From an uncultured Clostridia bacterium (lineage in GTDB: Bacteria; Bacillota; Clostridia; Oscillospirales; Acutalibacteraceae): a DNA stretch of 5,293 nt. Of the stretch, positions 2,976 to 5,293 are shown in pieces (positions within the stretch are counted from its first letter, which is position 1; the number at the start of each line of letters is the position of its first letter). The position numbers and the translations under genes are program-made. The notes beneath the pieces were generated by a model. The model saw nothing but the letters and a program-made list of their open reading frames with translations, had not been told where the DNA came from and did not search any database. The stretch spans positions 1-5,293 of the forward strand of contig CALDPI010000049.1 in assembly GCA_937912045.1 (NCBI GenBank), given 5' to 3'.

Positions 2976-5293
2976 TTAAAGCCGGAAAACAGAAACCTCG
3001 TCAACACCCTCCTCAAAATAGAGCTTTGTTTGAGTTTTGAGATGGATTCTGAAGCGTTGTTTCTGCGGTTGACCCGTGACGATTCCCGTTAACTGTATAG
3101 GTTCATTGCGGTCGGCAAAAATCAAAATATTTTTCTGTTCAAGCGCACTGCCTTCAAGGTTATAAGTAATTTCCACACAGTAAAAATCGTCCTGTGGCAG
3201 ATTCGGCATCACCATTCGTTTCGGCACGTCCTGATAACGGTCGTCGAGTTCCTTTTTGATTTCCAACGGCAGGTCGCTGATAGTGGTGCTGTAGATGCAG
3301 TCGGTAGCGGCGGTAAGCATATCACCCCCCGATTTGCGTTCTGTTTTGAAGGCGTAGGTTTCCATCGCAAAAGCCACAAGATTTTTAGCACACCGTTGCA
3401 GTTCGCCCAACGTAAGATAACCGTTTTCAAGGCTTTCTTCAAGGTCATCCTCGCACAGTGCCGCGTCGGGTTTTACCATATAAACGTCGTTTTGTGCTTT
3501 TACCATTGTGGCAAGATTTTCACGGGTGTCGGTGTGGTTGTTGGGGTCATCAATCGTCGTTCCCCAGTCGGTCATAACAATACCCTTATAGCCCCAATCA
3601 TCACGCAGGATAGTGCTCGTGAGGTCGTAATGTCCCGAGGTATGAAGTCCGTTTATGCGGTTGTACGAAGTCATAATGGAACGGACAAATCCGCTTTTAA
3701 CGGCAATTTCAAACGGTCTTAAATAAATTTCTCGTGCCGCACGTTCGCTAAGCACCTCGTCTTCGTGATTTCGGTTTACTTCTTGCGAATTAACGGCAAA
3801 GTGCTTAAGCGTCGTATATACACCGCGTTGTGTGAAGTATTTTGAAATAGCGGCGGCATAAGCTCCCGCAAGACAAGGGTCTTCCGAAAAATATTCAAAA
3901 TTTCTGCCGCAAAGTCCGCTACGGTGGATATTGATTCCGGGTGCCAACAGAACGTCAACGTCATATCCCTTCATCTCATCGGCAAGGCAGGTATAAATGC
4001 CTTCAAACAGTTCGGGCGCCCATGCTGCTGCAAGTAACGCGCCTACGGGAATGCAGGTTGCTTTTGCACCGCTTTCCATTCGAATACCGCTCGGTCCATC
4101 GCAAGTTGCGATAATCGGAACGCCTTTTTCATACCAGGCAGCCGTCGTGCCCGCGAAACAACTCGCAGTTCCGGGATAGGTGGCTTTCGGGCTGGACATA
4201 CCCTCCCCTCTTACAATTTCGCATAACGCTTTCTTAGAAAACTGGGCAATAAACTCATCTAAAGTATTTTTGCCGAGTGATACGTCCTTAAGGGTTATTC
4301 CTCTATCTCCCATAAACGGAATTTCGTCGGGCAATTTTTGTTTTATGCGCTCGGCAAGGTCGTAATCTTTAATTGGAGCGCTTTCAAAGCCGACCCTGCC
4401 GTTTTGGTTTATCATTCTCAAAAAGTCACATTCGGGCGCTAACGCCTGTACACACTGTTTAATAAGGCAGGTCTTATCAAGGTTAAACTCAAACACACAA
4501 ACGGCATCGCGCACGTTCTGCCCTGTATATATCCGATATGTTCCGTCTTCCAAAACCCAGGCATAAGCATACCCGCTTTTTCCAGAATCGTCATAACTCG
4601 CCATATCGCAAATATCAAATTCTAAGGTGACCGTCTGCGTCTCGTCGGGCTGTAAAGTATCGGTCTTTTTGAAAGCAACCAACTGTCTTGCAGGTTTTCC
4701 AAGTTTGCCTTGCGGTGCCTCAAAATACACCTGAACAACGTCTTTGCCGCTATATTTGCCTACATTTTCAACAATGACGGTAAGGGTGATTTTATCATCC
4801 TTTATCTCCGCATTTATAAGCTTTTGTTCAAACACGGTATAGCCAAGGCCGAAGCCAAACGGGTATAAAACCTTATCCTTTGCAAAGGTTTCAAAATAAC
4901 GATAACCGACGTAAATATCCTCTTTGTGTACGTTGCGTTCAAGGTCGCCGAAGCAATCGTCACACGGATAATCTTCCGGGGTCAACGCAATAGTGTCGGT
5001 CAGACGGCCGCTTGGAAAAGCATCGCCCATCAGCACGTCAACCGTACCCGCTCCGCCTTCTTGTCCGCCCTGCCAAATGTAGGCAACCGTTCCGACAGAG
5101 TACTTTTTAACCCACGACATATCCATAATATTCGAAATATTGAATATCACGATTACATCCGAAAAAGCATTGCAGACCTTGTCAACCATATCTTTTTCGT
5201 CATCGTTGAGATTAAGCTGCTCAACGCTGAGGTCTTTCATTTCTGTTCCGACTTTGCCGAGAACGATTATAGCGGTTTGAGAATATTCGGATG
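2976..5293 (-). CDS. GH3 beta-glucosidase with permuted domains, 5' end outside window
   Basis: Releases beta-linked glucose from the non-reducing end by a retaining mechanism. The frame is open to the window edge (771 visible residues, numbered here from the codon at 5291), so the ATG at 5240 is internal. Domain order is reversed from most GH3 enzymes, as in Ruminococcus albus and Butyrivibrio glucosidases. The GH3 C-domain comes first (1-155: TAIIVLGKVGTEMKDL, WQGGQEGG, FPSGRLTDT, YPFGFGLGY). A fibronectin-III-like domain follows (about 160-270), then the TIM barrel (about 325-640) and a beta-rich tail. Nucleophile D575 lies in IVMTDWGTT. Sugar-binding residues are D398 (CDGPSGIR), R463 (GRNFEYFSEDP) and K496-H497 (KHFAVNSQE). 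The likely acid/base is E17, just upstream of the first visible ATG. Typical permuted members have about 830-950 residues, so some 60-180 N-terminal residues are missing. It heads an operon with pgmB. Whether a signal peptide exists cannot be seen; the partner implies a cytoplasmic enzyme. Confidence 0.93.
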   Translation of the reverse strand, partial: SEYSQTAIIVLGKVGTEMKDLSVEQLNLNDDEKDMVDKVCNAFSDVIVIFNISNIMDMSWVKKYSVGTVAYIWQGGQEGGAGTVDVLMGDAFPSGRLTDTIALTPEDYPCDDCFGDLERNVHKEDIYVGYRYFETFAKDKVLYPFGFGLGYTVFEQKLINAEIKDDKITLTVIVENVGKYSGKDVVQVYFEAPQGKLGKPARQLVAFKKTDTLQPDETQTVTLEFDICDMASYDDSGKSGYAYAWVLEDGTYRIYTGQNVRDAVCVFEFNLDKTCLIKQCVQALAPECDFLRMINQNGRVGFESAPIKDYDLAERIKQKLPDEIPFMGDRGITLKDVSLGKNTLDEFIAQFSKKALCEIVRGEGMSSPKATYPGTASCFAGTTAAWYEKGVPIIATCDGPSGIRMESGAKATCIPVGALLAAAWAPELFEGIYTCLADEMKGYDVDVLLAPGINIHRSGLCGRNFEYFSEDPCLAGAYAAAISKYFTQRGVYTTLKHFAVNSQEVNRNHEDEVLSERAAREIYLRPFEIAVKSGFVRSIMTSYNRINGLHTSGHYDLTSTILRDDWGYKGIVMTDWGTTIDDPNNHTDTRENLATMVKAQNDVYMVKPDAALCEDDLEESLENGYLTLGELQRCAKNLVAFAMETYAFKTERKSGGDMLTAATDCIYSTTISDLPLEIKKELDDRYQDVPKRMVMPNLPQDDFYCVEITYNLEGSALEQKNILIFADRNEPIQLTGIVTGQPQKQRFRIHLKTQTKLYFEEGVDEVSVFRL

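Noticed and set aside
3209..4365. Several open frames inside the GH3 gene on both strands
   Set aside because: They lie across conserved GH3 motifs in other frames and lack ribosome binding sites or recognisable domains.
1..5293. CRISPR array or tandem repeats
   Set aside because: No regularly spaced direct repeats were seen in any part of the window.

Overview
The window looks like low-to-moderate G+C Firmicutes DNA, most likely an anaerobic gut-type Clostridia (Ruminococcus/Lachnospiraceae-like). The grounds are strong AGGAGG-type ribosome binding sites, GTG/ATG starts, a single-frame IS3 transposase, and a domain-permuted GH3 beta-glucosidase of the sort known from Ruminococcus and Butyrivibrio. 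The species cannot be fixed from this sequence.

Left part (1-342, minus strand): the end of a mobile-element module transcribed leftward out of the window. A 20-codon ORF overlaps a 63-codon ORF, which overlaps by ATGA the start of a large serine recombinase. Only the first 30 recombinase codons, including the catalytic serine, are present. All three have good Shine-Dalgarno sites and appear translationally coupled.

Middle (about 345-1700): an IS3-family insertion sequence with one intact plus-strand transposase (DDE triad D220, D281, E317; N-terminal HTH and catalytic domain fused in one frame). Its termini could not be fixed.

Scar zone (about 1700-2281): no complete gene. It holds a strong minus-strand terminator, a 3'-terminal tRNA-like fragment ending in CCA (a possible integration scar), a two-way terminator, a start-less remnant of a small acidic protein on the minus strand, an orphan consensus-like plus-strand promoter and a perfect 19-bp palindrome.

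Right part (2282-5293, minus strand): a two-gene carbohydrate operon. Upstream is a GH3 beta-glucosidase whose 5' end runs off the window and whose domains are in permuted order (C-domain, Fn3-like, then the TIM barrel). After 25 bp follows pgmB, beta-phosphoglucomutase, with its own Shine-Dalgarno site. Together they suggest intracellular use of beta-glucosides. The pairing is notable because beta-phosphoglucomutase needs beta-glucose 1-phosphate, which an ordinary hydrolytic beta-glucosidase does not make. Phosphorolysis by this GH3 enzyme, or by another enzyme of the same locus outside the window, would explain it. I found no CRISPR array, toxin-antitoxin pair or clear defence system.
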